From contig NZ_CP134050.1 in the NCBI RefSeq assembly GCF_031583145.1, forward strand, positions 4,515,501-4,579,500: a stretch of DNA of 64,000 nt, read 5' to 3'. A program made the translations under genes and the position numbers. The notes under the pieces are model-generated. The model saw only the letters and a list, made by a program, of their open reading frames with translations. It was not told the origin of the DNA and searched no databases. The stretch is from Brevibacillus brevis. Lineage in GTDB: Bacteria > Bacillota > Bacilli > Brevibacillales > Brevibacillaceae. Each line of letters starts with the position of its first letter. Within the stretch, counting starts at the first letter, position 1. Positions 50,941 to 59,592 of this stretch are shown here, piece after piece.

Positions 50941-52386
50941 ATGAGCGGAAAAGCTCCTTCCCAGAAAAAGCCGATGTACAAGCAAATCGCCGAGATGATC
51001 GAGCAGCGCATCAGCGCGGGTGAATTTCCCGCCGGCAGCTTCCTGCCTTCGGAACGGACTTTGGCGAAAGAACTGCGCGTCAACCGCTCGACGGTCGTAG
51101 CCGCTTACGACGAGCTGCAGGCGGCGGGAGTCGTGGAGCGAAAACGAGGGAGCGGCACGATTGTGAGCCAAGATATTTGGGGGCTGGCTCGCACCCGGGT
51201 GCCAAACTGGCGCCACCTGAGCGAGACGGGCTCCTTTCGCCCCAACCTGCCGCTCTTCCGCAAAATTCGCCGGGAGACTGAAGCGCACGACTTGATCGAC
51301 CTGGCGAGCGGCGAGCTGTCGCCGGATCTGGTGCCGCACGAGTCTCTCAAAAGACTGCTTGCAGCGGGAGACTTTCCCGCCCATTTTGGCTACGAGCATT
51401 CGCTGGGCAACAGCTCCCTGCGCGAGACGCTCAGCGTCCATATGAAAAAATGGCGGAGCATTGACGCATCCCCTTCCGCCATCCTTATCACTTCCGGTGC
51501 CCAGCAAGCCCTGCACCTGGTCGTGCAATGCCTGCTCCAGCCGGGGGATGCCGTGGCGATCGAAGCCCCCTCCTACTGCCATTCGCTGCCGCTCTTCCAT
51601 TCCTCGGGTTTGCGGACATTTTTGCTCCCGGTGGACCAGGACGGGATTGACCCGGTGCAGCTGGAGGAGCTGCATCGCAAGCACCGCATCAAGATGGTGT
51701 TCCTGGCTCCGAATTTTCACAATCCGACAGGGACGCTCCTGTCCTTCGAGCGCCGGCTGCGGCTGCTCGCCATTTCCGCGGAAAACGGCATCCCCATCAT
51801 CGAGGACGACCCGTACAGTCTGACCTCCTTTTCGGGCGAGCCTGTCCGCACGCTGAAATCGCTGGACAAGCACGGCACGGTGCTGTACATCAGTTCCCTG
51901 ACCAAGATCGTCGCATCCGGACTGCGGATCGGCTGGATCGTCGGACCGCAAAGTGTCATCGAGCGCCTGGCGGACGCCAGACAGCAGGTCGATTTCGGAC
52001 ACAGTATCCTGCCGCAATGGCTCGCCGACCGTTTCCTCGCCTCTCCCGAATTCGCCGATCACATCCACCGGCTGCGCACGCAATTATCCATCCGCTGCGA
52101 GCAGCTCGCGCTTTCGTTGCGAGACGCGTTTGCCGATCAGCTGGAAATGAGCCTGCCAGCTGGAGGCATCCACCTGTGGTGCCGACTTGCCGGCGGCTGG
52201 AGCGAACAAAATCTCCTCTCCGAAGCGGTGAAACGAGGGCTCGTTTTCGTTCCCGGACATCTGTTCGGTGCAAGCCCGGGCCATGTTCGCTTCACTTTCG
52301 GCCGCACAAGCCTGGAGCACATCCCGGAGGCTGTTTCCCGGTTCGCTGATGCCCTGGATGCAAGTGGATGGTCAAAAAACCAGTAA
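50941..52386 (+). CDS. MocR-family regulator (GntR HTH fused to PLP aminotransferase fold)
   Basis: Transcriptional regulator of 481 residues. The GntR winged helix reads FLPSERTLAKELRVNRSTVVAAYDELQAAGVVERKRGSG. The aminotransferase fold follows (about 115-480), with GAQQALHLVVQCLL, NPTGTLLSFERR, EDDPYSLTSF and the PLP lysine in SSLTKIVASGLRIGW. MocR proteins bind PLP or an amine adduct and usually control a gene next door. The start at 50941 is chosen because the promoter leaves no room for the ATG at 50893; it has only a weak ribosome site. A second MocR gene at 53539-55034 is broken. Confidence 0.92.
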   Translation: MSGKAPSQKKPMYKQIAEMIEQRISAGEFPAGSFLPSERTLAKELRVNRSTVVAAYDELQAAGVVERKRGSGTIVSQDIWGLARTRVPNWRHLSETGSFRPNLPLFRKIRRETEAHDLIDLASGELSPDLVPHESLKRLLAAGDFPAHFGYEHSLGNSSLRETLSVHMKKWRSIDASPSAILITSGAQQALHLVVQCLLQPGDAVAIEAPSYCHSLPLFHSSGLRTFLLPVDQDGIDPVQLEELHRKHRIKMVFLAPNFHNPTGTLLSFERRLRLLAISAENGIPIIEDDPYSLTSFSGEPVRTLKSLDKHGTVLYISSLTKIVASGLRIGWIVGPQSVIERLADARQQVDFGHSILPQWLADRFLASPEFADHIHRLRTQLSIRCEQLALSLRDAFADQLEMSLPAGGIHLWCRLAGGWSEQNLLSEAVKRGLVFVPGHLFGASPGHVRFTFGRTSLEHIPEAVSRFADALDASGWSKNQ

Positions 52387-52458
52387 AGTGGATGGCCCCT
52401 TTTTCTACGGCTCATTATATGATCGAGGTAAGCCTGACGGAAAGGAAGAGACAAGGTC

Positions 52459-52656
52459 ATGCCGATTTACCCTTTTATCATCATTGTCTTTATTCTGGTG
52501 TTCATCGCCCTGATCCTCACGTTTCGGATCGGTTTGAATCCCGCGGAAGCGAAACAACGCAGTTTTGCCCACCGCTCCCGCAATCTTCTGCTCATCTACG
52601 GCACGATCACCCTCGTGCTGGTGATCGCTCTTTCGGTCTATATCTACCGGCTATAG
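52459..52656 (+). CDS. Small two-helix membrane protein, 65 residues
   Basis: Not recognised. Two hydrophobic helices (FIIIVFILVFIALILTF and LLLIYGTITLVLVIALSVYIY) flank a short positive loop (RHRSRN region). GGAAAGGAAGAG precedes ATG 52459. It follows the MocR gene by 72 bases and shares a terminator with csp. Confidence 0.6.
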   Translation: MPIYPFIIIVFILVFIALILTFRIGLNPAEAKQRSFAHRSRNLLLIYGTITLVLVIALSVYIYRL

Positions 52657-52666
52657 ACGCAACAAA

Positions 52667-52697
52667 GACGCCGTCGAAATATCGTCAAGACGGCGTC
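52667..52697. terminator. Bidirectional terminator
   Basis: GACGCCGTC (52667-52675) pairs with GACGGCGTC (52689-52697), between the small membrane protein and the cold-shock gene. Confidence 0.8.
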
Positions 52698-52729
52698 CGG
52701 ATTATCATCTTTGTTTGTTTCCTCTTCCC

Positions 52730-52936
52730 TTAGACACCTTTGCGGGCTACGTTGGCAGCTTGCAATCCCCGCTGTCCATTCACGATTTCAAACGTGACTT
52801 GCTCGCCCTCTTCCAAATTGCGATAGCCCGTACCCGAAATCGCCGAGTAGTGCACGAACACATCGGGTCCCCCATCCCGTTCAATAAACCCATACCCTTT
52901 TTCCTTGCTAAACCATTTTACTTTGCCTTGAATCAT
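52730..52936 (-). CDS. Cold-shock protein (CspA family)
   Basis: Single-strand nucleic-acid-binding protein of 68 residues. The two RNA-binding motifs are KGYGFIE (RNP1) and VFVHYS (RNP2), within [28 protein letters not shown] precedes the ATG. It acts as an RNA chaperone; whether it is induced by cold cannot be seen. Confidence 0.95.
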   Translation of the reverse strand: MIQGKVKWFSKEKGYGFIERDGGPDVFVHYSAISGTGYRNLEEGEQVTFEIVNGQRGLQAANVARKGV

Positions 52937-53071
52937 TGCGCTTCCTCCCTGTAATCAGTGCAGCTCTTACGCTTACCCCATCATATGCGGATGCGCGGAA
53001 AGAGGAGATACGCTAAAATAAATAAAGTCTGGATCTTGACGATTTGCAGCAGGAAGGAAGGGATTGCAATC

Positions 53072-53551
53072 ATGCGCAAAGCATTGATTTTGGGGTGTGC
53101 GCTGCTGCTGACTGCCTGCTCGGACATCTCCGAGGGAGTCCAAAGCGCGCAACAAGCCGTTGAAACCGGAAAGCAGGCGGTAGAGGCCGGAAAACAGGTC
53201 GTCGAAGCCGGAAAGCAAGCCGTCGAGGCGGGAAAGCAGCTGGCTGAATCAGAAGTCGCCCAGCAGTTGAAGACCTACCTCCAGCAAAAATACGAATCAT
53301 CCGAGCAGCTGCGCAACGCCATGTTCAGCGGAGACGGAAAGCTGGTGGCCGAGCAGCTGAAGCAGACCGAGCTTGCCAATTTCAGCTTTTACAAGTCCGA
53401 CCTGTTCGGCGTGGAATACACGGGCCAACTGACCGGGGACGGCACCTTCAAAGTGCTCAAGCACGACTTGAACAACAGCGGATCGGAACCGGTCGTCGTG
53501 AAGGAATTCAAGGTGTCGCTGGACAGCAGCGGGCAAGTTCAGGTGCAGTAA
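53072..53551 (+). CDS. Lipoprotein with four-fold heptad repeat
   Basis: Not recognised. The 159-residue product has a lipoprotein signal (MRKALILGCALLLTAC, Cys 16). A coiled coil follows, made of four nearly identical seven-residue units (VETGKQA, VEAGKQV, VEAGKQA, VEAGKQL). The C-terminal half has YTGQLTGDGTFKVLKHDLNN, a likely beta structure. ATG 53072 has GGAAGGAAGGG upstream. The stop overlaps the end of the broken MocR gene by 13 bases on the opposite strand. It is probably surface-anchored. Confidence 0.8.
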   Translation: MRKALILGCALLLTACSDISEGVQSAQQAVETGKQAVEAGKQVVEAGKQAVEAGKQLAESEVAQQLKTYLQQKYESSEQLRNAMFSGDGKLVAEQLKQTELANFSFYKSDLFGVEYTGQLTGDGTFKVLKHDLNNSGSEPVVVKEFKVSLDSSGQVQVQ

Positions 53552-55034
53552 AAGTCAATACGGCGCTCCTCCTTCACCAGAAAACGGCGGGGGCTGGAGC
53601 GCTTTCCGAACCACGCCTCCGCAAGCAAGCGGATCCCTTCCTCGATATCCTCCTCCTTCATCCCGCCAAAGCCGACAATGATGCGAGGCGATTGTCCGCC
53701 CGGCGGCCTGAACCAGCTGCGCCCGCTCGGATACACCCGTATGCCGGCGTCAAGCGCCTGGGCAATCAGCCTGTCTTCGCTTCTGTTCGTATCGATTTGA
53801 AGCAGGATGTGCAAACCAACCGAATGACTCAAGACGCGGACCTCCGAGGGCATATGCGCATGAATGGCGTCAAGCAGCAGGCCGTGCTTGCGGTGGTACA
53901 GCGTCCTCACTTTCCGTACATGCTTTTCCCAATGTCCCTTTTGCATAAACAGCTGCATGGTTCGCTGCAAATGCCGGGAGACCGGGGACGGATAGGCCGA
54001 GAAAGAAGTGAGGTAGCGCTCCAGCAGCTCTGGAGGGAGCACCGTATAGTCCAGACGCAGCGCAGGTCCAGACGCAGCGCAGGCGAGAAGGCTTTGGAGA
54101 AATTCCCGATGTAGACGACCGTCCCGTCGCGGTCCATCCCTTGCAAAGACGGTGTCGGCTTGACATTGTAGCGGAATTCGCCGTCATAATCGTTCTCGAT
54201 GATCACCCCGCGGACTTTGCCTGCCCATTGCAGCAGACGCTGCCGCTTGGCTACAGGCATGACCATCCCGTGCGGATACTGGTGGGCCGGGGTCGTGTAT
54301 ACCACCGTCGCGCCGCTCCGCTCCAGGCTTTCGATCGACAGCCCGTCATCCTCCAGCGGGATCGGCACGACCTCGTACCCGTGATGCGAAAACACGACCC
54401 GGGCATCGGCGTAGCCCGGTTCCTCGACGGCAACCACACGGTGTCGGTCCGCCAGCAGCAGGCACATAAAGCTGAGCGCTTGCTGAAGACCCGTACCGAT
54501 CAAGATCTGCTCCGGCTCGCAATGAAGCGTGCGCGCCCTGCGCAAATAGTCGGCCAGCTCCACTCGAAACTCCCACTCCCCCTGGTTGTCCCCGTAAAAA
54601 GCGAAATCCTCCGCGTGCCTCTCCATCGCCTCCAGCATGCAGGTACGCCACTCCCGGTACGGAAAAGCGCCGGTATCCACTACCGATCCATGGAAATTAT
54701 AGCGGGTGTTCGGGAGCTTCCTCTCCTTTTTCTGCGGTATTTCCACCCTCCGTGGCTTTGTACGGTGCTCCGTCCCTTCCGCCCACACGTCCAATTCAGC
54801 GGCGAAAAAACCGCTGCGCTCCCGACTCGTAATGTACCCTTCCGCCAGCAGCTGCTGATAGGCCGCCTCCACCGTGATCTTTCCCACGCCGCTCGATTTG
54901 GCGAGCTGCCGGATGGACGGCAAGCGCTCTCCAGCTGATATGGTCCCCGTGGCGATTGCTCGGCTCATTTGCAGGTAGAGCTGCTGATAGAGCGGCTCTT
55001 TGCTCTCCATGTCCAGCACAGGTGTAAAATCCAT
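53539..55034 (-). pseudogene. MocR-family regulator broken by a 17-bp tandem duplication
   Basis: A GntR-aminotransferase fusion gene read from ATG 55034 (GGAGGGGG upstream). Its first half is normal: HTH (LPSIRQLAKSSGVGKITVEAAYQQLLAEGYI), EPGYADARVVF, IENDYDGEF, and the PLP lysine in GNFSKAFSPALRLD. Then the 17-base unit CTGCGCTGCGTCTGGAC is present twice in a row (54049-54082), which shifts the frame into a short false tail. The true 3' part continues in the next frame as LPPELLERYLTSFSAYPSP down to the stop at 53539. Removing one copy restores an unbroken gene of about 490 residues. The lesion may be recent or reversible. Confidence 0.85.
54049..54082. repeat. Exact 17-bp tandem duplication in the MocR gene
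   Basis: GTCCAGACGCAGCGCAG occurs at 54049-54065 and again at 54066-54082 (plus strand). Since 17 is not a multiple of three, it shifts the reading frame by two. Confidence 0.95.
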
Positions 55035-55142
55035 GCGGCCCCCTCCATCTGTCCTTATCCGATTCTTTATTTTTGTCTCTATGAATAAGAACAGAATTTT
55101 TATACAGTAATCCTATCAAAAAAGGGAAGCGAGGAAAACCGC

Positions 55143-55724
55143 ATGCCGATTCACCTGCAAGGGAAAAAAGTCATTCTCCGGGATATCCGCCCCGATGATC
55201 TGGATGTTCTCTACTTCTGGAATTACGAAGCAGACGATCGGGACCATTTGAACTGGAACGGGCCGTACAAGCCCTTGGATCCGCTCACCAAAGAGGAGTT
55301 CAAGGCCCAGCCCCGGTACCAGGAGTCGCTGGCGCTCGTCGACACAGATGCCCCTCGTACGGAATTGATGATCGAAATCGACGGAGAGCTGCGGGGAAGT
55401 GTGGGCCGCTATTGGGTGTCGGAGGTGACCAACTGGTGCGAGATCGGAATCGTCATCTACGATTCCCGTTACTGGTCCAATGGCTATGGCAGCGAAGCCT
55501 TCCAGATGTGGATCGACTATCTGTTTGCCAACATGAATACGGTGCGCCTCGGGATCGGCACCTGGTCTGGAAACGAGCGGATGATGAAGCTGGCCGCGCG
55601 CTGCGGAATGCAGCTGGAGGCACGTGTGAGAAAGGCGAGGATCGTCCGCGGAGAGTATTACGATGCGATCAAGATGGGGATGCTCCGGGAAGAGTGGGAG
55701 GCGCTAAAGCAGCAGCGCGCCTAG
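55143..55724 (+). CDS. GNAT acetyltransferase, RimJ/RimL type
   Basis: Acetyl-CoA-dependent N-acetyltransferase of 193 residues. It starts with GKKVILRDIRPDDLDVLYFWN. The acetyl-CoA-binding region is YDSRYWSNGYGSEAFQMWIDYLF, and the C-terminal part has NERMMKLAARCGM. The family modifies ribosomal proteins, antibiotics or small amines. It is divergent from the broken MocR gene, which may once have regulated it. Confidence 0.9.
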   Translation: MPIHLQGKKVILRDIRPDDLDVLYFWNYEADDRDHLNWNGPYKPLDPLTKEEFKAQPRYQESLALVDTDAPRTELMIEIDGELRGSVGRYWVSEVTNWCEIGIVIYDSRYWSNGYGSEAFQMWIDYLFANMNTVRLGIGTWSGNERMMKLAARCGMQLEARVRKARIVRGEYYDAIKMGMLREEWEALKQQRA

Positions 55725-55799
55725 CTCTCCCTCCAACTTACAAGCGATAGACCACGTCCCATTGAGAAATTTTTCATCGAGGCTTCTTGAGGGACAAAA

Positions 55800-55826
55800 A
55801 AAAGCCAACACACCCGGTTGGCTTTT
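55800..55826. terminator. Bidirectional terminator
   Basis: AAAAGCCAAC (55800-55809) pairs with GTTGGCTTTT (55817-55826) around a seven-base loop, with A/T-runs on both sides. Confidence 0.85.
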
Positions 55827-55851
55827 TCGCTTGCGAACAACTCCCGCTCTT

Positions 55852-57474
55852 CTACTTTTTGGAGATCTTGATTTCAAGGCCCAAGTCTTCCCCGTTCTCT
55901 CTGGATGTCAGGGTAACCGTTTCGTCGTCGACTTCGACCTTGTACGCTCTGTAGATCTCGTTGTTGTCCTTGAGGGCATCCGCGATCTTGTCTGCGATTT
56001 CTTCGGCTGTATCATTGTCATCGACGTTGACTTCAACGGTCTCCTCGAGATGTTCATCTTCTACCTTGATGATGTACTTCTGGTCGGCTGGCGCTTTCGA
56101 TTTCACGGTAATTTTCCAGGCTTCCGCCGCATCCTTCCCCAGGTGCCCCTCCGCGATTTTGTTGTCCATTCCCAGATCGCTCAAAGCGCTGCCGGCAAGC
56201 TTGATGGACGGAACCTCGTCATCCGGGCTGTTGTCGGTTTGGAACACAAAGCGTTTCTGCTTGCTGTCAAAGGAAACCTCCACGCGGTCGTCTTTGCCGA
56301 GCGCACGGCCAATCGCCTCTTCCAACGCTTCTGCGACATCTCCCCCGTTTTTCTGTGTGCCGTCGATTTCGGAAAGATCGATGCTCCTGGCAGTACCGCC
56401 GTTCAAGGAAATCCACATCGTTTTGTCCGACAGATCCGGGGTGCTGTCGCGGACTTCCCAGCCTGTTTTCACCGCTTCGTCCAGCTCGTCGGAATCGTAG
56501 CCGTCGGAAATCTTTTCGATGGCGAATTTGACTTCTCCATACTCCTGACTCGTTCCGTACGCGTAAATCGTGCGGATCTCTCCATCCTTCAAAATCGCGT
56601 CGATCTTCATCCCTTCGGACAAGGAATCGAAGCTGGAGCTCTTCCCGTTGATCTTGACCGTCACGTCATCGGCCACCTCATAGGTTTTCGAGCCGATGGT
56701 CAACTCCTCGTCATCCACATCGATATCGGAAATGGTCCCTTTTACGTGGTTGCCGAAGTCGACCTGGCCGACCTTGCCCAGCAACCGGTTGACGAATACG
56801 GCCATCTCCGCGCGCGTCACCGGTTTGTTCGGCTTGAACGTCTTGTCCTCGTAACCCGCTACGAGCGACTGCAGAAGCGCGTAGGACAGGTATTCCTTTT
56901 CTTCGGAAGTCAGCGATGTAATGTCCCCGAAGTACAATTTGCTGTCGTCCACGTCTTCAAAATCAGCGCCCAAGGCGTTGACCAGCAATTTGACGACAAA
57001 GAGCCGCGTAGCCGGTTTGTTTGGCGAAAACTCTCTTGCATCCACGATATGGTTGACCAGCGCGAGCTTCACCGTGTCCTCTGCCCAATCCGGGATGTCC
57101 CCTCCGTAATAGAAATCATCATCTGTCAGCAGATCCTCGTTTTGCGTCAGCAAATTAATCACCATCGTCAAGGCTTCCAGTTGGGTGACAGGCTTGTTCG
57201 GACGGAAAGTGTGATCCGGATACCCCTTGATGATGGATTTGTCCACCATGACTTTTACGGTATTTTCCGCCCAGTGCTTCTTCAAATCGGTAAACTGGAA
57301 ATACCTGCTGTCGACCTTCACTTCTTTGGAATGTCCGTTTCCTTTTTGTTTGTTGGCATTTCCATTGCCATTTCCATTTCCGTTATTGCCTTTGGCGCTG
57401 ACCGCTGCCGCAAAAGAAACGGTCAACGTCCCAGCCAGAATCGTTGGCAAAATTTTCTGTCTCCATGCCTTCAT
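55852..57474 (-). CDS. SLH-domain surface protein
   Basis: Exported surface protein of 540 residues. A signal peptide (ILAGTLTVSFAAAVSA) is followed by an Asn/Gly/Lys-rich spacer (NGNGNGNGN). Three S-layer homology domains then occupy about 55-240, seen as HWAENTVKVMVDKSIIKGYPDHTFRPNKPVT, DTVKLALVNHIVDAREFSPNKPATR and YLSYALLQSLVAGYEDKTFKPNKPVTR. The acidic C-terminal 300 residues have no clear family; they contain repeated short beta-rich units with Asp/Glu pairs, possibly calcium-binding. SLH domains anchor proteins to pyruvylated wall polymers. GAGGAGGAAC precedes the ATG. Confidence 0.9.
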   Translation of the reverse strand: MKAWRQKILPTILAGTLTVSFAAAVSAKGNNGNGNGNGNANKQKGNGHSKEVKVDSRYFQFTDLKKHWAENTVKVMVDKSIIKGYPDHTFRPNKPVTQLEALTMVINLLTQNEDLLTDDDFYYGGDIPDWAEDTVKLALVNHIVDAREFSPNKPATRLFVVKLLVNALGADFEDVDDSKLYFGDITSLTSEEKEYLSYALLQSLVAGYEDKTFKPNKPVTRAEMAVFVNRLLGKVGQVDFGNHVKGTISDIDVDDEELTIGSKTYEVADDVTVKINGKSSSFDSLSEGMKIDAILKDGEIRTIYAYGTSQEYGEVKFAIEKISDGYDSDELDEAVKTGWEVRDSTPDLSDKTMWISLNGGTARSIDLSEIDGTQKNGGDVAEALEEAIGRALGKDDRVEVSFDSKQKRFVFQTDNSPDDEVPSIKLAGSALSDLGMDNKIAEGHLGKDAAEAWKITVKSKAPADQKYIIKVEDEHLEETVEVNVDDNDTAEEIADKIADALKDNNEIYRAYKVEVDDETVTLTSRENGEDLGLEIKISKK

Positions 57475-57575
57475 TCCTTGTTCCTCCTCTGTGGTGATAA
57501 GATCCTTCTATGAAAAGCAGACGGAGGATTTTCCCAAGAAGTTGCAGCCTGTTGCAGCTTTCGGATAAAAAAGAC

Positions 57576-57601
57576 GACGCCCGGGCACTCACCCGGGCGT
57601 C
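57576..57601. terminator. Strong GC-rich terminator
   Basis: GACGCCCGGG (57576-57585) pairs with CCCGGGCGTC (57592-57601) around a six-base loop. It lies downstream of the second dynamin gene (minus strand), followed there by CTTTTTTATCC. Confidence 0.8.
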
Positions 57602-57624
57602 TTTCCTATCTATTTCCGAATCGT

Positions 57625-59592
57625 TTATGCCAGCTCGGCAGCCACTCGATCCAGCTTGCCTTGCAGTTCATCCAAGTCGACATTCATATCGAGCGCGGCG
57701 AACAGACCGGTGAAGTACTCGTTCACCTGTTCGATTACGCGGCTGCGCTCTGTCGCAACGAGTTCGCCAAACAGCGCGGAAAACTGCTCCGCCAGCTGTT
57801 CGTTGCCTGTCGCGACGTAGGCCGCTACCGGCTCCTGCATGCGCTTCTCCAGCTCTTCGCGCACTTTCAGCTTGCCGTCTTGTTCAAAAAAGTCCTTCGT
57901 GTTTTTAAACAGGGCCAACGCAGGCTGAAAAGATGCGGCTCCTCCCGGAAGCTCCTCCGCAAAGGACAGTGTCTCCACCTGGCGAGACTGATACGGTGCC
58001 AGTGTCAGCCCGTCCGCATATGCCTGCACATCGCGCTGCCATCCGGCGACGAGCGCCTGGCCCTGTTTGTTGACAAACTTCTCCAGGCGCAGTGTCGTCG
58101 CCCGCAGCTCCTGAGCCAGATCATAGCTGATCGCCCGCAGCAGATCGGTCAGACAGCCTTGCAGCGCCTGCTTCATATTTCGTCCGTCCTCTTTGAGCAC
58201 GGACGGATTGAAGGCGAAATTGTACAGCTCGTTGAAGCGGAAGAACAGCCGTTGCTTGACGTAGTAGAGCAGTTCCTCCCGCTCTTTTGCCAAGTCGCGC
58301 TCGAAGGAAGCCGTCGTCAGAGACTCGACTGCCGCCAGCGCGGACGTCTTGGCCTCGAGCGCCGCCGCTTTGCGCGCAAGCCGCTCGTCCTCTCCCGACT
58401 TGGCCATGCTCATGAACTGAGCGAGCGTATCGTAAGCGCGGCGAATTTCGCCCATCGCGGCGCCTACCGCGATCTGGGTCAGCTCTTCAATGGTAAAGCG
58501 CAGGAACTCCGCTTCAAAGGCCGCCATGCCCGACAGCTTGAACGCCTCGCTTGCCGGCATCAGCTCCGCGCCTTCCGGAGTCTGCGTTCTCTGGCGGTAT
58601 ACTTTTTCTGCCGAAGCGGCCAGCTTGCCTTTTTCGTGCATGCGTGCCAAAAGTGCCGTCTGGCTCGACACCGGATAGATGCGCGGCAAGCGAATTCCGC
58701 AGGAAAGCAGGTTCTTTTCCACGTGGGAAATCACGCCTTGCAGCTCCTCTTCGGACGCTGCGAGGTCCGCTGCATTCACGATGAAGAACATTTTGTCCAT
58801 TTCAAACGTGTCCTTCACGCGGCCCATCTGCAGCAAAAATTCATGGTCCGCCTGGGAAAAGGCGTGGTTGTAATACGTCACGAACAGGACTGCATCCGCG
58901 TTTTTCATATATTCAAAGGCGACCCCGGTATGGCGGGCATTGATCGAGTCCGCTCCGGGGGTATCCACCAGGACGATGCCCTGATCCGTCAGCGGACAAG
59001 AGTAGAACAGCTCGATGTACTCCGCGAAGCACGCTTTCTCTTCCTTGGCGACGAAGCCTTTGAACGCCTGCATGTCGACGAGCAGCTCCCCGCCCAAATG
59101 GGCCTGCATGTCGGCGAGCCCTTTGGTGACGGCTTTCAGGAAGGTGTAATGCGGCTTGGCAGTCGGCGGAATTTGCGCCACATCGATTTTGCCCAGCTCA
59201 GCCAGCGCATCCGCAAGGCCCGTCGCAGTCAAGCCGAAAACGGCGAGCGAACGGAGTACGTCCTGCTCGATCGCCTCGCCGCTCTTCAGCACGACACGGA
59301 CCGTCCCGTGCGGATATTGTTCCGTCGGAGGCATGATCTTGTTGATTGCCGCCGTAGTCGGATTGGGCGATACCGGCAGGACCATATCGCCCATGAGCGC
59401 ATTGGCGAAGGAGGATTTCCCCGCACTGAACGCACCGAACAAAGCCACGGTAAAGCGATTCGCTTCCAGGCGGTCTGCCCGCTCGAGCATGGCCCCCGCC
59501 TGTGCCTGCATTCCCGGCACTCCCGTTATTTCTTCACTCGTCCGCCGCAGCCGCGCAGCAGCGGCATACAGCTTTTCTCTCAGTTGATTCAT
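57625..59592 (-). CDS. Bacterial dynamin-like GTPase, DynA C-terminal half (D2)
   Basis: Dynamin-superfamily GTPase of 655 residues. The P-loop is GAFSAGKSS (53-61), the G2 region SPNPTTAAI, and G3 is VDTPGADS. A long helical stalk fills the rest. Bacillus DynA is one ~1190-residue protein with two dynamin units; here the same total (655 + 549) is split over two genes that overlap by four bases (ATGA). This one corresponds to the second unit. DynA tethers and fuses membranes and slows phage lysis. The overlap suggests equal expression of both halves. Confidence 0.88.
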   Translation of the reverse strand: MNQLREKLYAAAARLRRTSEEITGVPGMQAQAGAMLERADRLEANRFTVALFGAFSAGKSSFANALMGDMVLPVSPNPTTAAINKIMPPTEQYPHGTVRVVLKSGEAIEQDVLRSLAVFGLTATGLADALAELGKIDVAQIPPTAKPHYTFLKAVTKGLADMQAHLGGELLVDMQAFKGFVAKEEKACFAEYIELFYSCPLTDQGIVLVDTPGADSINARHTGVAFEYMKNADAVLFVTYYNHAFSQADHEFLLQMGRVKDTFEMDKMFFIVNAADLAASEEELQGVISHVEKNLLSCGIRLPRIYPVSSQTALLARMHEKGKLAASAEKVYRQRTQTPEGAELMPASEAFKLSGMAAFEAEFLRFTIEELTQIAVGAAMGEIRRAYDTLAQFMSMAKSGEDERLARKAAALEAKTSALAAVESLTTASFERDLAKEREELLYYVKQRLFFRFNELYNFAFNPSVLKEDGRNMKQALQGCLTDLLRAISYDLAQELRATTLRLEKFVNKQGQALVAGWQRDVQAYADGLTLAPYQSRQVETLSFAEELPGGAASFQPALALFKNTKDFFEQDGKLKVREELEKRMQEPVAAYVATGNEQLAEQFSALFGELVATERSRVIEQVNEYFTGLFAALDMNVDLDELQGKLDRVAAELA

